DNA from: Streptomyces mobaraensis
Lineage (GTDB): Bacteria; Actinomycetota; Actinomycetes; Streptomycetales; Streptomycetaceae
Length of the DNA: 64,000 nt
Assembly (NCBI RefSeq): GCF_020099395.1
Contig: NZ_CP083590.1
Span: forward strand, 3,534,001-3,598,000
Direction: 5' to 3'
Shown: positions 33,626 through 42,445 of the stretch, piece by piece
Position numbering within the stretch: position 1 is the stretch's first letter
Layout of the letters: each line of letters begins with the position of its first letter
Program-made: the position numbers and the translations under genes
Notes under the pieces: model-generated
What the model was told of the DNA's origin: nothing
Seen by the model: only the letters and a program-made list of their open reading frames with translations
Database searches by the model: none

Positions 33626-33671
33626 AAATGCCCCGGCGTATTGACAGCCGGGGCATTTTCTCGCGTATATT
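33626..33671 (+). promoter_or_regulatory. Hairpin overlapping a near-consensus promoter before the HelR-like gene
   Basis: AAATGCCCCGG and CCGGGGCATTT form a perfect 11-bp stem (33626-33636, 33648-33658). The loop holds TTGACA (33641-33646), a consensus -35, with TATATT at 33666-33671 (19-nt spacer) as -10. The stem can terminate the upstream gene and could also control access to the promoter. Confidence 0.6.
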
Positions 33672-33746
33672 GATTGTTTCTATGCCGCGCCGAAAGCAAG
33701 GCATGGAGAAGCTTTGTAAGGCCATGATATCGGGGCGGGAGTCACA

Positions 33747-36059
33747 GTGTCAAACGCGTCGGCCCAGGAATTGCGGAACGAACAGGAATTCATCGACAAC
33801 CTCCACACACGCCTCGCGGAACTCCGTGACGAGGCCGAAGCCGGGATGAACGCCGCCCTCGCCTCGCCGGGCGGCGGCACCTTCCAGGCCCGGCTGGAGC
33901 GCGATGTGCTGGTGGCCGAACGGTCGGGGCTGCTGGCCGCGTTCAACGCGGGGGAGAACGGGCTCTGCTTCGGCCGGCTGGCGTTCCGCGACGGCCGCGA
34001 CCACCACATCGGCCGGATCGGCATCCGCCGGGACGACGCCGACCGGACGCCCCTCGTCATCGACTGGCGGGCCGACGTGGCCCGGCCGTTCTACCTGGCG
34101 ACGGGCCACACCCCCATGGGGCTGCGCCGCAGGCGCCACATCAGCACCGAGGGCCGCTGGGTCACGGCCCTCCACGACGAGATCCTCGACCTCGCCGACC
34201 CCGAGCGCACCGGCCTGGAGGGCAGCGACGCCGACGCCGTCCTCCTCGCCGCGCTGGACGCCGCCCGCACCGGGCGGATGCACGACATCGTGCAGACCAT
34301 CCAGGCGGAGCAGGACCGCATCATCCGCGCTCCGCACCGCGGTGTCATGGTGGTGGAGGGCGGCCCGGGCACCGGGAAGACGGTCGTCGCGCTGCACCGC
34401 GCCGCGTACCTGCTCTACGCCCACCGCGAGCAACTGGCCCGCCGCGCCGTGCTGATCGTCGGCCCCAACCCGGCGTTCCTCGGCTACATCGGCGAGGTGC
34501 TGCCCTCCCTCGGCGAGACCGGGGTACTGCTCGCCACGCCCGCCGAACTCTTCCCCGGCACCATCGCCACCGGCACCGACACCCCGCGGGCGGCCGAGGT
34601 CAAGGGCGCCGCGGCGATGGCGGACGCGCTGGCCGCGTACGTCCGGGACCGGCAGACGCTGCCCGACCCGGAGCTCGTGATCCCGCACGACGACGGCGAC
34701 CTGGTGCTGGACGAGGCCATCGCGCGGGCGGCCCGCGAACGGGCGCGCGCCACGAAGCTGCCGCACAACCTCGCGCGCCCCACCTTCGCGTTCGCCGTGA
34801 TCGACGCGCTCACCGCCCAACTCGTCGACCGCATCGGGGCCGACCCCTACGGGGGCCCGAACCTCCTCGGCCCGGACGACGCCGCCCAGCTCGGCAAGGC
34901 CGTGGCGGCCTCCCGCGACGTGCACGCCGCCATCGACGCGTTGTGGCCGGCGCTCACCCCGCACCGGCTGGTGGCGGACTTCCTCGCCGACCCCCGCCAC
35001 CTTCCCCCGGCGGACGCCGACGCCGTCCGACGGGACGCCGGGCCGTGGACGCCGGCCGACGTACCGCTGCTGGACGAGGCCGCCGAGCTGCTCGGCGAGG
35101 ACGACTCGGCCGCCCGCGCCGCCGCCGAGGCCGCCCGGCAGGAACGAATCGCCTACGCCCAGGGCGTGCTCGACATGTCGTACGGCTCCCGCACCCAGGA
35201 GTTCGAGGACCTGGAGGACGAGGACTCGGAGGTACTGGCCGCCCATGACGTCGTGGACGCGGAACGGCTCGCGGAGCGCCAGGAGGAGACCGACCACCGC
35301 AGCGCCGCCGAACGCGCCGCGGCCGACCGCACCTGGGCCTTCGGCCACGTCATCGTGGACGAGGCACAGGAGCTGTCCCCGATGATGTGGCGGCTGCTGA
35401 TGCGCCGCTGCCCGACCCGGTCCATGACGCTGGTCGGCGACCCGGCCCAGACCGCCGAGCCGGGCGGCTGCGGATCGTGGGAGGCGGCCCTCGCGCCGTA
35501 CGTCGGCGACCGCTGGGAGCACATCCGCCTGGGCGTCAACTACCGTACGCCCGCCGAGATCATGGAGGTGGCGGCGGAGGTGGTCCGGGCCTCCGGGATT
35601 CCGGGGTTCCGACCGCCGCGTTCCGTCCGTTCCACCGGCGTACGCCCCTGGGCACGCCGGACGGACCAGCCGGCCGAGACGGTCGCGGAGGCCGTGGCAG
35701 CGACCCTGGCCGAGCATCCGGAGGGACGGCTCGCGGTGATCGCGCCCCGGGACCTCCTCGACGCCCTGTCGGCCGCCCTCCCGGACGCCTCCGCCGGCCC
35801 GGCGCCGGACCTGACACGGCCGGTCGTCCTCCTGGACACCCGGCAGGCCAAGGGGCTGGAGTTTGACACGGTGTTCGTGGTGGAGCCGGGCCGGATGGGG
35901 GTGAGTGACCTGTACGTGGCGCTCACGCGGGCCACTCAGCGGCTGGGCGTGGTGCACACGGGAGCGCTGCCGCCGGGCCTGGAGAAGGGGCTGCAGAAGG
36001 GGCCGGCGGAGAAGCCGACGGAGGCACCGGCGAACACGGAGGAGACACCGGCCGGCTGA
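33747..36059 (+). CDS. HelD/HelR-like RNA polymerase-associated helicase
   Basis: The 770-residue protein has an N-terminal coiled-coil arm (EQEFIDNLHTRLAELRDEAEAGMNAAL) and a 1A domain with Walker A at ~205-212 (VVEGGPGTGKTVVALHRAAYLLY). An inserted domain follows, then Walker B (HVIVDEAQELSPMMWRLLMRRC), SMTLVGDPAQT, LGVNYRTPAEIMEVA and C-terminal KGLEFDTVFVVEP...YVALTRATQRL. This is the UvrD-like HelD layout. HelR in Streptomyces removes RNA polymerase from DNA and gives rifampicin tolerance. I saw no exact rifamycin-associated element upstream, so it may be a paralogue. The GTG start has GGGAG 6 nt before it. Confidence 0.87.
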   Translation: MSNASAQELRNEQEFIDNLHTRLAELRDEAEAGMNAALASPGGGTFQARLERDVLVAERSGLLAAFNAGENGLCFGRLAFRDGRDHHIGRIGIRRDDADRTPLVIDWRADVARPFYLATGHTPMGLRRRRHISTEGRWVTALHDEILDLADPERTGLEGSDADAVLLAALDAARTGRMHDIVQTIQAEQDRIIRAPHRGVMVVEGGPGTGKTVVALHRAAYLLYAHREQLARRAVLIVGPNPAFLGYIGEVLPSLGETGVLLATPAELFPGTIATGTDTPRAAEVKGAAAMADALAAYVRDRQTLPDPELVIPHDDGDLVLDEAIARAARERARATKLPHNLARPTFAFAVIDALTAQLVDRIGADPYGGPNLLGPDDAAQLGKAVAASRDVHAAIDALWPALTPHRLVADFLADPRHLPPADADAVRRDAGPWTPADVPLLDEAAELLGEDDSAARAAAEAARQERIAYAQGVLDMSYGSRTQEFEDLEDEDSEVLAAHDVVDAERLAERQEETDHRSAAERAAADRTWAFGHVIVDEAQELSPMMWRLLMRRCPTRSMTLVGDPAQTAEPGGCGSWEAALAPYVGDRWEHIRLGVNYRTPAEIMEVAAEVVRASGIPGFRPPRSVRSTGVRPWARRTDQPAETVAEAVAATLAEHPEGRLAVIAPRDLLDALSAALPDASAGPAPDLTRPVVLLDTRQAKGLEFDTVFVVEPGRMGVSDLYVALTRATQRLGVVHTGALPPGLEKGLQKGPAEKPTEAPANTEETPAG

Positions 36060-36137
36060 CCCCGAGGGCTTCGGCCCCGGTCCCGGGGCCCGCCCGGAGC
36101 CGGGGCCCCGGGCGCCGTCCCTCTCAGTCCCCGCCCC

Positions 36138-36626
36138 TCAACCCCCGTCCTCCGCCCGCCAGATCGTGCTCCGCAGATCGGCCCCCCGCACCACCTGGAT
36201 CCGCCACGGGTCGATGCGGATGACGTGGTACTGAGGGTCGTCCGGGCCGCCCCGCCAGTAGTGCACCGGGTCGTATCCGACGCCCGGCGGGCCGCCCCGG
36301 ATGTAGAGGTCCCAGGCGTGCCGTCGGGACCCGTCGTCGTCGGCCCAGGTGGAGACGCCGTCGACGAAGGCGGCGTTCTGCCGGGGGCTCCAATAGGCGT
36401 AGGTGGTGTGCGGGTTGCCGGCGAGGTGGGCCGTCTTGACGGGCGTCCGGTAGGCGGCGAGCCAGCCGACCGGGCGCCCGTCGACGATCTCCCATACGGG
36501 GAGCAGGACGCGGGCCCGGGGACGGTTCCGCCGGTCCACGGTCACCATCGTGGCGTACCGGATCTCGCGGACGTACGCGAGGAAGGTGTCCCGGATGTCG
36601 GCGAAGGAAGCGGCGCGGTCGGTCAT
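36138..36626 (-). CDS. Pyridoxamine 5'-phosphate oxidase-family protein
   Basis: This 162-residue protein has a split-barrel FMN/F420-type fold: FLAYVREIRYATMVTVDRRNRPRARVLLPVWE, then GRPVGWLAAYRTPVKTAHLAGNPHTTYAYWSPRQNAAFVDG and RIDPWRIQVVRG. The N-terminal half is close to general-stress FMN-binding proteins. The substrate is unknown. GGAG lies 7 nt before the ATG. It sits 46 bp downstream of the MFS transporter gene on the same strand and may be part of its operon. Confidence 0.83.
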   Translation of the reverse strand: MTDRAASFADIRDTFLAYVREIRYATMVTVDRRNRPRARVLLPVWEIVDGRPVGWLAAYRTPVKTAHLAGNPHTTYAYWSPRQNAAFVDGVSTWADDDGSRRHAWDLYIRGGPPGVGYDPVHYWRGGPDDPQYHVIRIDPWRIQVVRGADLRSTIWRAEDGG

Positions 36627-36672
36627 GGGATGACTCCTCGGTCGGGGCGGTGGAGGCGGTGCGGCAGACGGC

Positions 36673-38121
36673 TCAGGGGGCGGCCGTTGCCCGTACCGCC
36701 CCCTCCGTACCGGAACCCGCGCCCGCGTCCACATCCACGCCTGCGGCCGCGACCTCCCCCGTTCGGCCCCGCAGCCCGAACGCCGCCACCACCGCGGCGA
36801 GGACGGCCGCGCCGAACGGCACGAGGAGCGCCGCACGGTACCCGTCGAGCAGGTCGGCCGGGGATCCGGACGACGGCGTGGCGGCGATGTTCACGGCCGT
36901 GGCCCCGGCGAGGCCGAGCGCCGCGCCGAACTGGAAGAAGGTGTAGAGCAGTCCGCCCGCGAGCCCCTGCTCCTCCTCGGCGACGCCTTCCGTGGCGACG
37001 ATGGTGAGCGGCCCGTACGCCAGCGAGAACGCCAGGCCGAGGGTGACCAGGCTCGGGAGCATCAGCGCGTATGTCCAGTCGGCGCCCACCGGCAGGAACA
37101 GGGCGTAGGCGAGCGCCGCGAGGAGCATGCCGCCGAGGATGAGCCGGGGGTTGCCGAACCGCCGGACGAGGCGCGGGGTCAGGGTGGGCGACAGGATGGC
37201 GTCGATCCCGATGACGATCATGGCGAAGCTCGTCCGGAGCGTGGACCAGCCGCGCAGTTCCTGGAGGTAGAGCACCACGAGGAACTGGAAGCCGAAGAAG
37301 CCCGCCGCGAAGAGCAGGGCGACGAGGTTGGAGCGGACCAGCGGGCCGCGGAGGATGCCGAGCCGGACGAGGGGGGACGTCGCCCGCCGCTCCACCGCGA
37401 CGAAGACCGCGAGGAACCCGAGCCCGGCGGCCGCCGTGACCGCGGTCGTGAACGGGCTGCCGTGCGCGGCGCGTTCGACGGTCAGGACGAGCAGCACGAT
37501 GGCGGCGGTGACGGTGACGGCCCCGGCCAGGTCCAGGCTCTCCCCCGGCGCCCGCTCCGGGCGGGGCGACCGGGGGATGAGGACCAGGGCGGCGGCCAGC
37601 AGGACGGCGGAGACGGCGACCGGGGCGAAGAAGACCCACCGCCAGTCGGCCGCGCCCAGCAGTCCGCCGGCGACCAGGCCCAGCGAGAAGCCGCCGGCGC
37701 CGGTACCGGAGTAGATCAGCAGCGCGCGGTCGCGCTCGGCGCCCTCGGCGAAGCCGGTGGTGATGACGGACAGCCCGGCCGGGGTGATGAACGCGGCGGC
37801 GACGCCGGTGACGAAGCGCGCTGTGATCAGCATCCAGCCCTCGGTGGCGAAGCCGCCCAGCCCGGAGAAGAGCAGGAACACGGCCAGCCAGGAGAGGAAC
37901 ATCCGGCGGCGCCCGAAGAGGTCGGCCGCCCGGCCACCCAGCAGCATCAGGCCGCCGTAGCCGAGCACATAGGCGCTCATCACCCACTGCAGCTCGCCGG
38001 TGGACAGGCCGAGGTCGGCCCGGATGACGGGGAGGGCCACGTTGAGCATGGCCACGTCGATGCCTTCCAGGAAGACGGCACCGCACAGGACGAGGAGGAC
38101 GCCCCATTGACGCGCAGACAT
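36673..38121 (-). CDS. MFS drug/proton antiporter (DHA2-like)
   Basis: The protein has 482 residues and about 14 TM segments. Motif A appears as LGGRAADLFGRRRMFL and motif C-like GPG/GTG sequence as YSGTGAGGFSLGLVAGGLLGAADWRWVFF. TM1 is VLCGAVFLEGIDVAMLNVALP with Asp, as in DHA2 pumps. It probably exports a toxic or self-made compound. The second of two closely spaced ATGs (38121) is chosen because GAGG stands 7 nt before it. It is divergent from a LysR gene, with 14-bp iterons between them. Confidence 0.88.
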   Translation of the reverse strand: MSARQWGVLLVLCGAVFLEGIDVAMLNVALPVIRADLGLSTGELQWVMSAYVLGYGGLMLLGGRAADLFGRRRMFLSWLAVFLLFSGLGGFATEGWMLITARFVTGVAAAFITPAGLSVITTGFAEGAERDRALLIYSGTGAGGFSLGLVAGGLLGAADWRWVFFAPVAVSAVLLAAALVLIPRSPRPERAPGESLDLAGAVTVTAAIVLLVLTVERAAHGSPFTTAVTAAAGLGFLAVFVAVERRATSPLVRLGILRGPLVRSNLVALLFAAGFFGFQFLVVLYLQELRGWSTLRTSFAMIVIGIDAILSPTLTPRLVRRFGNPRLILGGMLLAALAYALFLPVGADWTYALMLPSLVTLGLAFSLAYGPLTIVATEGVAEEEQGLAGGLLYTFFQFGAALGLAGATAVNIAATPSSGSPADLLDGYRAALLVPFGAAVLAAVVAAFGLRGRTGEVAAAGVDVDAGAGSGTEGAVRATAAP

Positions 38122-38234
38122 GTGCATTCCTCGGTGGTGGGAGGGGAGGTGAGGTGAGGGATTCAGAGCCCCACCCTCCGTCCGGCGCCCCTGGGGGAAC
38201 AACGGCGAAGAACGCGACGTTCGTTCAGCCAGAC

Positions 38235-38290
38235 TTACCGATCAAGGCTTACCGATCAAGGCCTACCGATCACGGCTTGCCGAGGGCCAT
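38235..38290. promoter_or_regulatory. 14-bp iterons between LysR and MFS genes
   Basis: CTTACCGATCAAGG occurs twice without a gap, followed by CCTACCGATCACGG and a more degenerate fourth unit. They lie 15-70 bp before the lysR start, where the LysR protein may bind. An additional palindrome, GAACGCGACGTTC, lies just upstream. Confidence 0.65.
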
Positions 38291-38304
38291 CCGGGGGGAC
38301 ATCC

Positions 38305-39234
38305 GTGGAACGCGACGAACTCGACTGCTTCCTCATCCTGGCCGAGGAACTCCACTTCGGCCGCACCGCCGACCGCATGCGGCTGTCCAGGGCACGGATC
38401 AGCCAGCTCGTCCAGCGGCTCGAACGGCGGCTGGGCGCGCCCCTGTTCGTCCGGACGAGCCGGCGCGTGGAACTCACCGCGCTGGGCCGGCGGTTCCGCG
38501 ACGACGTGGCGCCGCACCACGGGGCGATCGAGGCGGCGGTCGCCCGGGCCACCGCGTCGGCGCGCGGGGTCAGCGGGGTGCTGCACGTCGGGTTCACCGG
38601 GCCGCTGGCGGGCGAGATCGCCATGAAGGCGGCCGAGGCGCTGCGCGCGGCCCGCCCCGGCCTGGGGGTGGAGCTGTGCGAGGTACCACTCTCCGACCCC
38701 TACGGGCAGCTCCGCAAGGGGGATTTCGACATCCAGCTGCAGGAGTTCCCGGTACGCGAGGACGACCTGGGCGGGAGCCCGGTGCTGTTCACGGAGGCCC
38801 GGGTGCTCGCGGTGGCCGACGGGCACCCGCTGACGGCACGGACGGCCGTCTCCCTGGAGGACCTCGCGGACGTCGAACTCCTGACGATCGCCGGGCCCTT
38901 GCCCGACTACCTGCTGGAGCACCACGTCCCGGCGCGGACCCCCGGCGGCCGCCCGATCGGCCGGGGCCCCGGGGTCACCAACCTGCGGGAGGCGCTGATG
39001 CTCGTCGCGGGCGGCAAGGGGGCCCTGCTGACGGCGGCGCACACGGCCACGTACTACGCCCGCCCGGGCGTCGTGTACCTGCCGTTCGAGGACGCGGCGC
39101 CCGTGGACTACGGGCTGGTGTGGCGCGCCGGGGACACCACCGGCGCGGTGCACGCCTTCGCCCGCACCGCCCGCGAGGTGGCGCGGGAGGTGCGGGCGAA
39201 GACGGGAGCCGGGCAGGACGTACTCACTGCGTAG
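38305..39234 (+). CDS. LysR-family regulator
   Basis: The 309-residue protein is of standard LysR length. The wHTH is at residues 1-60 (ELDCFLILAEELHFGRTADRMRLSRARISQLVQRLERRLGAPLFVRTSRRVELTALG). The co-inducer domain starts at GVLHVGFTGPLAGEIAMKAAEALRAARPGLGVELCEVP. The start is GTG at 38305 with GGGGGGA upstream. It is divergently oriented to the MFS pump and probably activates it in response to a substrate. Confidence 0.9.
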   Translation: MERDELDCFLILAEELHFGRTADRMRLSRARISQLVQRLERRLGAPLFVRTSRRVELTALGRRFRDDVAPHHGAIEAAVARATASARGVSGVLHVGFTGPLAGEIAMKAAEALRAARPGLGVELCEVPLSDPYGQLRKGDFDIQLQEFPVREDDLGGSPVLFTEARVLAVADGHPLTARTAVSLEDLADVELLTIAGPLPDYLLEHHVPARTPGGRPIGRGPGVTNLREALMLVAGGKGALLTAAHTATYYARPGVVYLPFEDAAPVDYGLVWRAGDTTGAVHAFARTAREVAREVRAKTGAGQDVLTA

Positions 39235-39240
39235 AGACGC

Positions 39241-40113
39241 CTACTTGCCGAGGAACGCCATGATCCGCCTGTTGACCTCCTCCGGCGCCTCCACCATCGG
39301 GAAGTGACCGACGCCCCGCAGCAGCGCGCCGTCCGACCCCTCGGGGAGCGCGGCGACGATGTCGGCCAGGATCTCCTCGTCGACGACCGGGTCCTCACTG
39401 CCGTGCAGGTAGAGGGTCGGCTGCGTCGGGAGCTCGGCCAGCAGGTGGCCCATCTCCCACTCGGCGGTGCCGAACTTGTCCGACGGGAAGTTCTGCCGGT
39501 AGAGACCAAGGCCCATCCGGAGGTTGGCGGGGTCGCGCAGGGCGTCCTTGCCGGCCTTCGCGTCCTCGGCGGGGTCGAAGCCGGGGACGTCGCCGCTCCA
39601 GTGCTGCCACAGCCAGTCGATGTAGCCGAAGTCGTTCACGGGTACGAGCTGGTCGGCGACGTCCATCTGGAAGAAGTAGAAGTGGCTGTTCTTGTGGATC
39701 TGCTCGGGGACCGCCGCCCGGCGCTCGTAGAACCGCAGCGGCGGGACGTCGGCCACGACCACCTTCGACCAGCGCTCGGGGGCCAGGGCCGCGGCGCCCC
39801 AGGTGGTGAAGCCGCCCCAGTCGTGCCCGATGATGACCGCGTTCCCGTCGCCGCCGAGCGCCTCGTGCAGCGCGTTGGCGTCCGCGACCAGGTCCTTCAT
39901 CAGCATGCTGCCGTCCGCCGGCACCTGGCTCGGCGCGAAGCCCCTCATGTACGGGGCCACGACCCGGTATCCGGCCTCCACCAGCACCGGCATCAGGTGC
40001 CGCCACATCCCCGGCGTCTCCGGGAAGCCGTGCAGGAGCAGGGCGAGCGGGCCCTCGCCCTGCTCGACGTAGGCGAGCTCGACGCCGTTCACGGTGATGC
40101 GCTTGGTTTCCAC
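39241..40113 (-). CDS. Alpha/beta hydrolase, epoxide-hydrolase type
   Basis: A 290-residue protein. The oxyanion HGFPETPGMWR, the nucleophile Asp in IIGHDWGGFTTWG, and the charge-relay Asp/His in YLHGSEDPVV and VGHFPMVEAPEEVN are in the right order. The lid has tyrosines (FYERRAAVPEQIHKNSHFYFFQM), as epoxide hydrolases use. Haloalkane dehalogenase is the main alternative. The GTG start at 40113 has GGGGGAAG upstream. Palindromes of TetR type lie upstream, though no tetR gene is adjacent. Confidence 0.85.
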   Translation of the reverse strand: METKRITVNGVELAYVEQGEGPLALLLHGFPETPGMWRHLMPVLVEAGYRVVAPYMRGFAPSQVPADGSMLMKDLVADANALHEALGGDGNAVIIGHDWGGFTTWGAAALAPERWSKVVVADVPPLRFYERRAAVPEQIHKNSHFYFFQMDVADQLVPVNDFGYIDWLWQHWSGDVPGFDPAEDAKAGKDALRDPANLRMGLGLYRQNFPSDKFGTAEWEMGHLLAELPTQPTLYLHGSEDPVVDEEILADIVAALPEGSDGALLRGVGHFPMVEAPEEVNRRIMAFLGK

Positions 40114-40153
40114 GTACTTCCCCCACAGGAATCGCTTGGGCACGCTCGTCTGT

Positions 40154-40210
40154 AACGAACGTTCTATCCAGACAGGAGTCACAGTAGCACCACTAGAACG
40201 GTCGCTCTAG
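40154..40210. promoter_or_regulatory. TetR-type palindromes upstream of epoxide hydrolase
   Basis: AACGAACGTTC (around 40154-40162) and CTAGAACGGTCGCTCTAG (40193-40210) share the AGAACG/CGTTCT-type half-site common in TetR operators. They flank the likely promoter 40-100 bp before the hydrolase start. Confidence 0.5.
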
Positions 40211-40302
40211 CGACTTCCTCACCCCTTCCGCCGGCTCCCCGCCCACCGCGGCAGCCGGACGTACGGGCTCCGCCGCGCCGGGCGCGCGCCCGCCCTCGCG
40301 AC

Positions 40303-40343
40303 GCGGGGTCCACACCCGCGGACTCCACAGGTGTGGACCCCGC
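40303..40343. repeat. Perfect 14-bp inverted repeat before the SDR gene
   Basis: GCGGGGTCCACACC and GGTGTGGACCCCGC are separated by 13 nt. The repeat lies 49 bp before the SDR start and about 190 bp before the divergent hydrolase. It could be an operator or a bidirectional terminator. Confidence 0.75.
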
Positions 40344-40391
40344 TCCCGCGTGGGTACCGAGTGGGTCGTCGGCCGACGCGAAGGAGCCACC

Positions 40392-41144
40392 GTGCGGATC
40401 AACGAAGCCGTCGCCCTGGTGACCGGCGCCAACCGAGGTATCGGGCGCGCCCTGGTCAGCGAGTTCCTGTCCCGCGGCGCCGCCCGCGTACACGCCGCCG
40501 CGCGCGACCCCCGGTCCCTGGAACCGCTGGCCGCCGAGGCCCCGGACCGGATCGTCCCGCTCACCCTGGACATCACCGACCCGGCCGCCGTCACGGCCGC
40601 CGCCGAGGCCGCGCCCGACGTGACGCTCCTGGTCAACAACGCGGGACGGCACGGAATGGGCCACCTGCTCGACATGGACCTGACCGACGTCGAGGCGGTC
40701 ATGCGGACGAACTGGCTGGGCACCCTCCTCGTCCTGCGCGCCTTCGCGCCCGTCGTCGAACGCAACGGCGGCGGCGCCGTTGCCAACGTCATCAGCGTCG
40801 GCGCCTTCGCCGGCACCCCGGCGATGGGCGCCTACCCCGCGTCCAAGGCCGCGCTCGCCCTGCTCACCCAGGCCGTCCGGGTGGACCTCGCCCCGCGCGA
40901 GATCAGCGTGCACGCCGTCTTCCCGGGCCCCGTCGAGACGGACATGCTGCGCTACGCCGCCGGTCACCTGAAGAACCTCGGCGCCGTCCCCACCGCGTCG
41001 GCCGCCGACGCGGCCCGCGCCATCGCCGACGGCATCGAGGCCGGCGACGAGGAGATCTTCCCCGACCCGTTCGCCCGGCAGGTCCGGGACGGCCTCCGGA
41101 CCGACCCCAAGGGCGTCGAGCGGCTGCTCCTGTCCATGGAGTGA
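40392..41144 (+). CDS. Short-chain dehydrogenase/reductase
   Basis: The 250-residue classical SDR has the NAD(P) motif TGANRGIG at ~11-18, NNAG near 85, and catalytic Ser and YxxxK in SVGAFAGTPAMGAYPASKAA. The Arg after TGxxxGIG and the AARD segment suggest NADPH preference, which is inference. It is divergent from the epoxide hydrolase and may act in the same detoxification route. GGAG lies 6 nt before the GTG. Its stop codon is part of a sixfold repeat. Confidence 0.88.
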   Translation: MRINEAVALVTGANRGIGRALVSEFLSRGAARVHAAARDPRSLEPLAAEAPDRIVPLTLDITDPAAVTAAAEAAPDVTLLVNNAGRHGMGHLLDMDLTDVEAVMRTNWLGTLLVLRAFAPVVERNGGGAVANVISVGAFAGTPAMGAYPASKAALALLTQAVRVDLAPREISVHAVFPGPVETDMLRYAAGHLKNLGAVPTASAADAARAIADGIEAGDEEIFPDPFARQVRDGLRTDPKGVERLLLSME

Positions 41145-41219
41145 TGCGGTGGAGTGATGTCGGTGCAGTGACGTCGGTGGAGTGACGCCGATGGAGTGAC
41201 GCCGATGGAGTGATGAACC
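41137..41219. repeat. Six tandem 13-14-bp units starting across the SDR stop codon
   Basis: Units are of the form TGGAGTGA(T/C)G(T/C)CG(G/A). The first contains the SDR stop TGA, and every later copy repeats that TGA. Units four and five are identical. Confidence 0.85.
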
Positions 41220-41269
41220 GCCCCCGCCCGCACATGCGGAGCACACGCTCCCGGGAGACCATCGGTCCC

Positions 41270-41881
41270 ATGGAGCACACCCTCCGGCTCGCCCAGCAGG
41301 AGGACGCCGACGCGCTGCTCTCCCGCAGCCCGCTCGCCGCCCTGGTGGGGATGCTGCTCGACCAGCAGATCCCGATGGAATGGGCGTTCACCGGCCCGTA
41401 CACCCTCGCCCGGCGGCTCGGCCGTGACGACCTCGACGCGCACGAGATCGCCGCGTACGACCCGGAGGCGTTCGCGGAGCTCTGCGCCGCCAAGCCGGCC
41501 GTCCACCGCTATCCGGCCGCCATGGCCGAGCGGATCCAGCGGCTCTGCCGCCACCTCGCCGAGCGGTACGACGGTGACGCCGCCGCCGTCTGGCGGGACG
41601 TGCCCACCGGTCCCGAACTGCTGCGCCGCCTCACCGACCTGCCGGGATTCGGCCGGCAGAAGGCACAGATCTTCCTCGCCCTGCTGGGCAAGCGGCTCGG
41701 GGTGCGCCCCGACGGCTGGCGGGAGGCCGCGGGCCCGTACGGCGAGGAGGGCAGCCACCGTTCGGTGGCGGACATCACCGGCCCCGACTCCCTGCGCGAG
41801 GTCCGGGCCTTCAAGCAGGCGGCCAAGCAGAAGGCGAAACAGGAGAGGGAACGGGGAAAGCCGGCGCCGCCGAAGCGCTGA
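41270..41881 (+). CDS. HhH-GPD base-excision DNA glycosylase-like protein
   Basis: A 203-residue protein. It has AALVGMLLDQQIPMEWAF and RIQRLCRHLAERYDGDAAAVW, then the helix-hairpin-helix LLRRLTDLPGFGRQKAQIFLALLGKRLG, which contacts DNA next to the damaged base. Compared with AlkA or Nth the protein is short and lacks the Fe-S cysteines, as is usual for this actinobacterial subgroup. The catalytic Asp cannot be assigned with confidence. The tail is rich in Lys and Gln. Confidence 0.85.
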   Translation: MEHTLRLAQQEDADALLSRSPLAALVGMLLDQQIPMEWAFTGPYTLARRLGRDDLDAHEIAAYDPEAFAELCAAKPAVHRYPAAMAERIQRLCRHLAERYDGDAAAVWRDVPTGPELLRRLTDLPGFGRQKAQIFLALLGKRLGVRPDGWREAAGPYGEEGSHRSVADITGPDSLREVRAFKQAAKQKAKQERERGKPAPPKR

Positions 41882-41974
41882 ACGGGCCGCGGGTCCCGGT
41901 ATGCGGCCGATTGTCGCCTTCCGACTCCCGTGCCATGGCTGCGCTCGGCACCACCGGCCCGGTAGGCTTTCCGT

Positions 41975-42271
41975 GTGATCTTCAAGCGCATCGGAAACGG
42001 TCGGCCGTACCCCGACCACGGCCGGGAAAGCACCCGCCAGTGGGCGGACGTCGCACCGCGCCCGGTACGCCTTGACCAGCTGGTGACCACCAAGCAGCAG
42101 CTCGACCTGGAAACGCTGCTCGCGGAGGACTCGACCTTCTACGGCGACCTCTTCGCCCACGTCGTGAAGTGGCAGGGCGACCTCTACCTGGAGGACGGCC
42201 TGCACCGCGCCGTGCGCGCCGCGCTCCAGCAGCGCCAGGTGCTGCACGCCCGCGTGCTCGAACTGGACTGA
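41975..42271 (+). CDS. Conserved actinobacterial protein, 98 residues
   Basis: The protein begins IFKRIGNGRPYPDHGRESTRQWADVAP, continues RLDQLVTTKQQLDLETLLAEDSTFYGDLFAHVVKW and ends GLHRAVRAALQQRQVLHARVLELD. It is very similar in length and style to a protein conserved across Streptomyces that is often labelled a VapB-type antitoxin. No toxin gene is adjacent, so a housekeeping role is more likely. It starts with GTG. Confidence 0.75.
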   Translation: MIFKRIGNGRPYPDHGRESTRQWADVAPRPVRLDQLVTTKQQLDLETLLAEDSTFYGDLFAHVVKWQGDLYLEDGLHRAVRAALQQRQVLHARVLELD

Positions 42272-42445
42272 GCCCCCGGAACCGGTCGCGTACCGGTCCG
42301 GTCATCGCTCCGGCAGGGGCCGTCCGCCCCTCCGGCCCCTTCGTTCACGGCCGTTTCCGGCCGTTATTGGCCCTTTTGGGTTGGGGTCGGCGCAACCGTT
42401 GATCATCTAGTAGGCACCGGCCCCCGCCCGCACTACGCTGCGCCC

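Noticed and set aside
33660..33746. Rifamycin-associated element before the HelR-like gene
   Set aside because: The leader has no convincing match to the known GGGGCTT...AAG.CCCC palindrome; only a partial dyad is present.
41975..42271. VapBC toxin-antitoxin pair
   Set aside because: No PIN-domain toxin gene lies on either side, so the antitoxin label is not supported.
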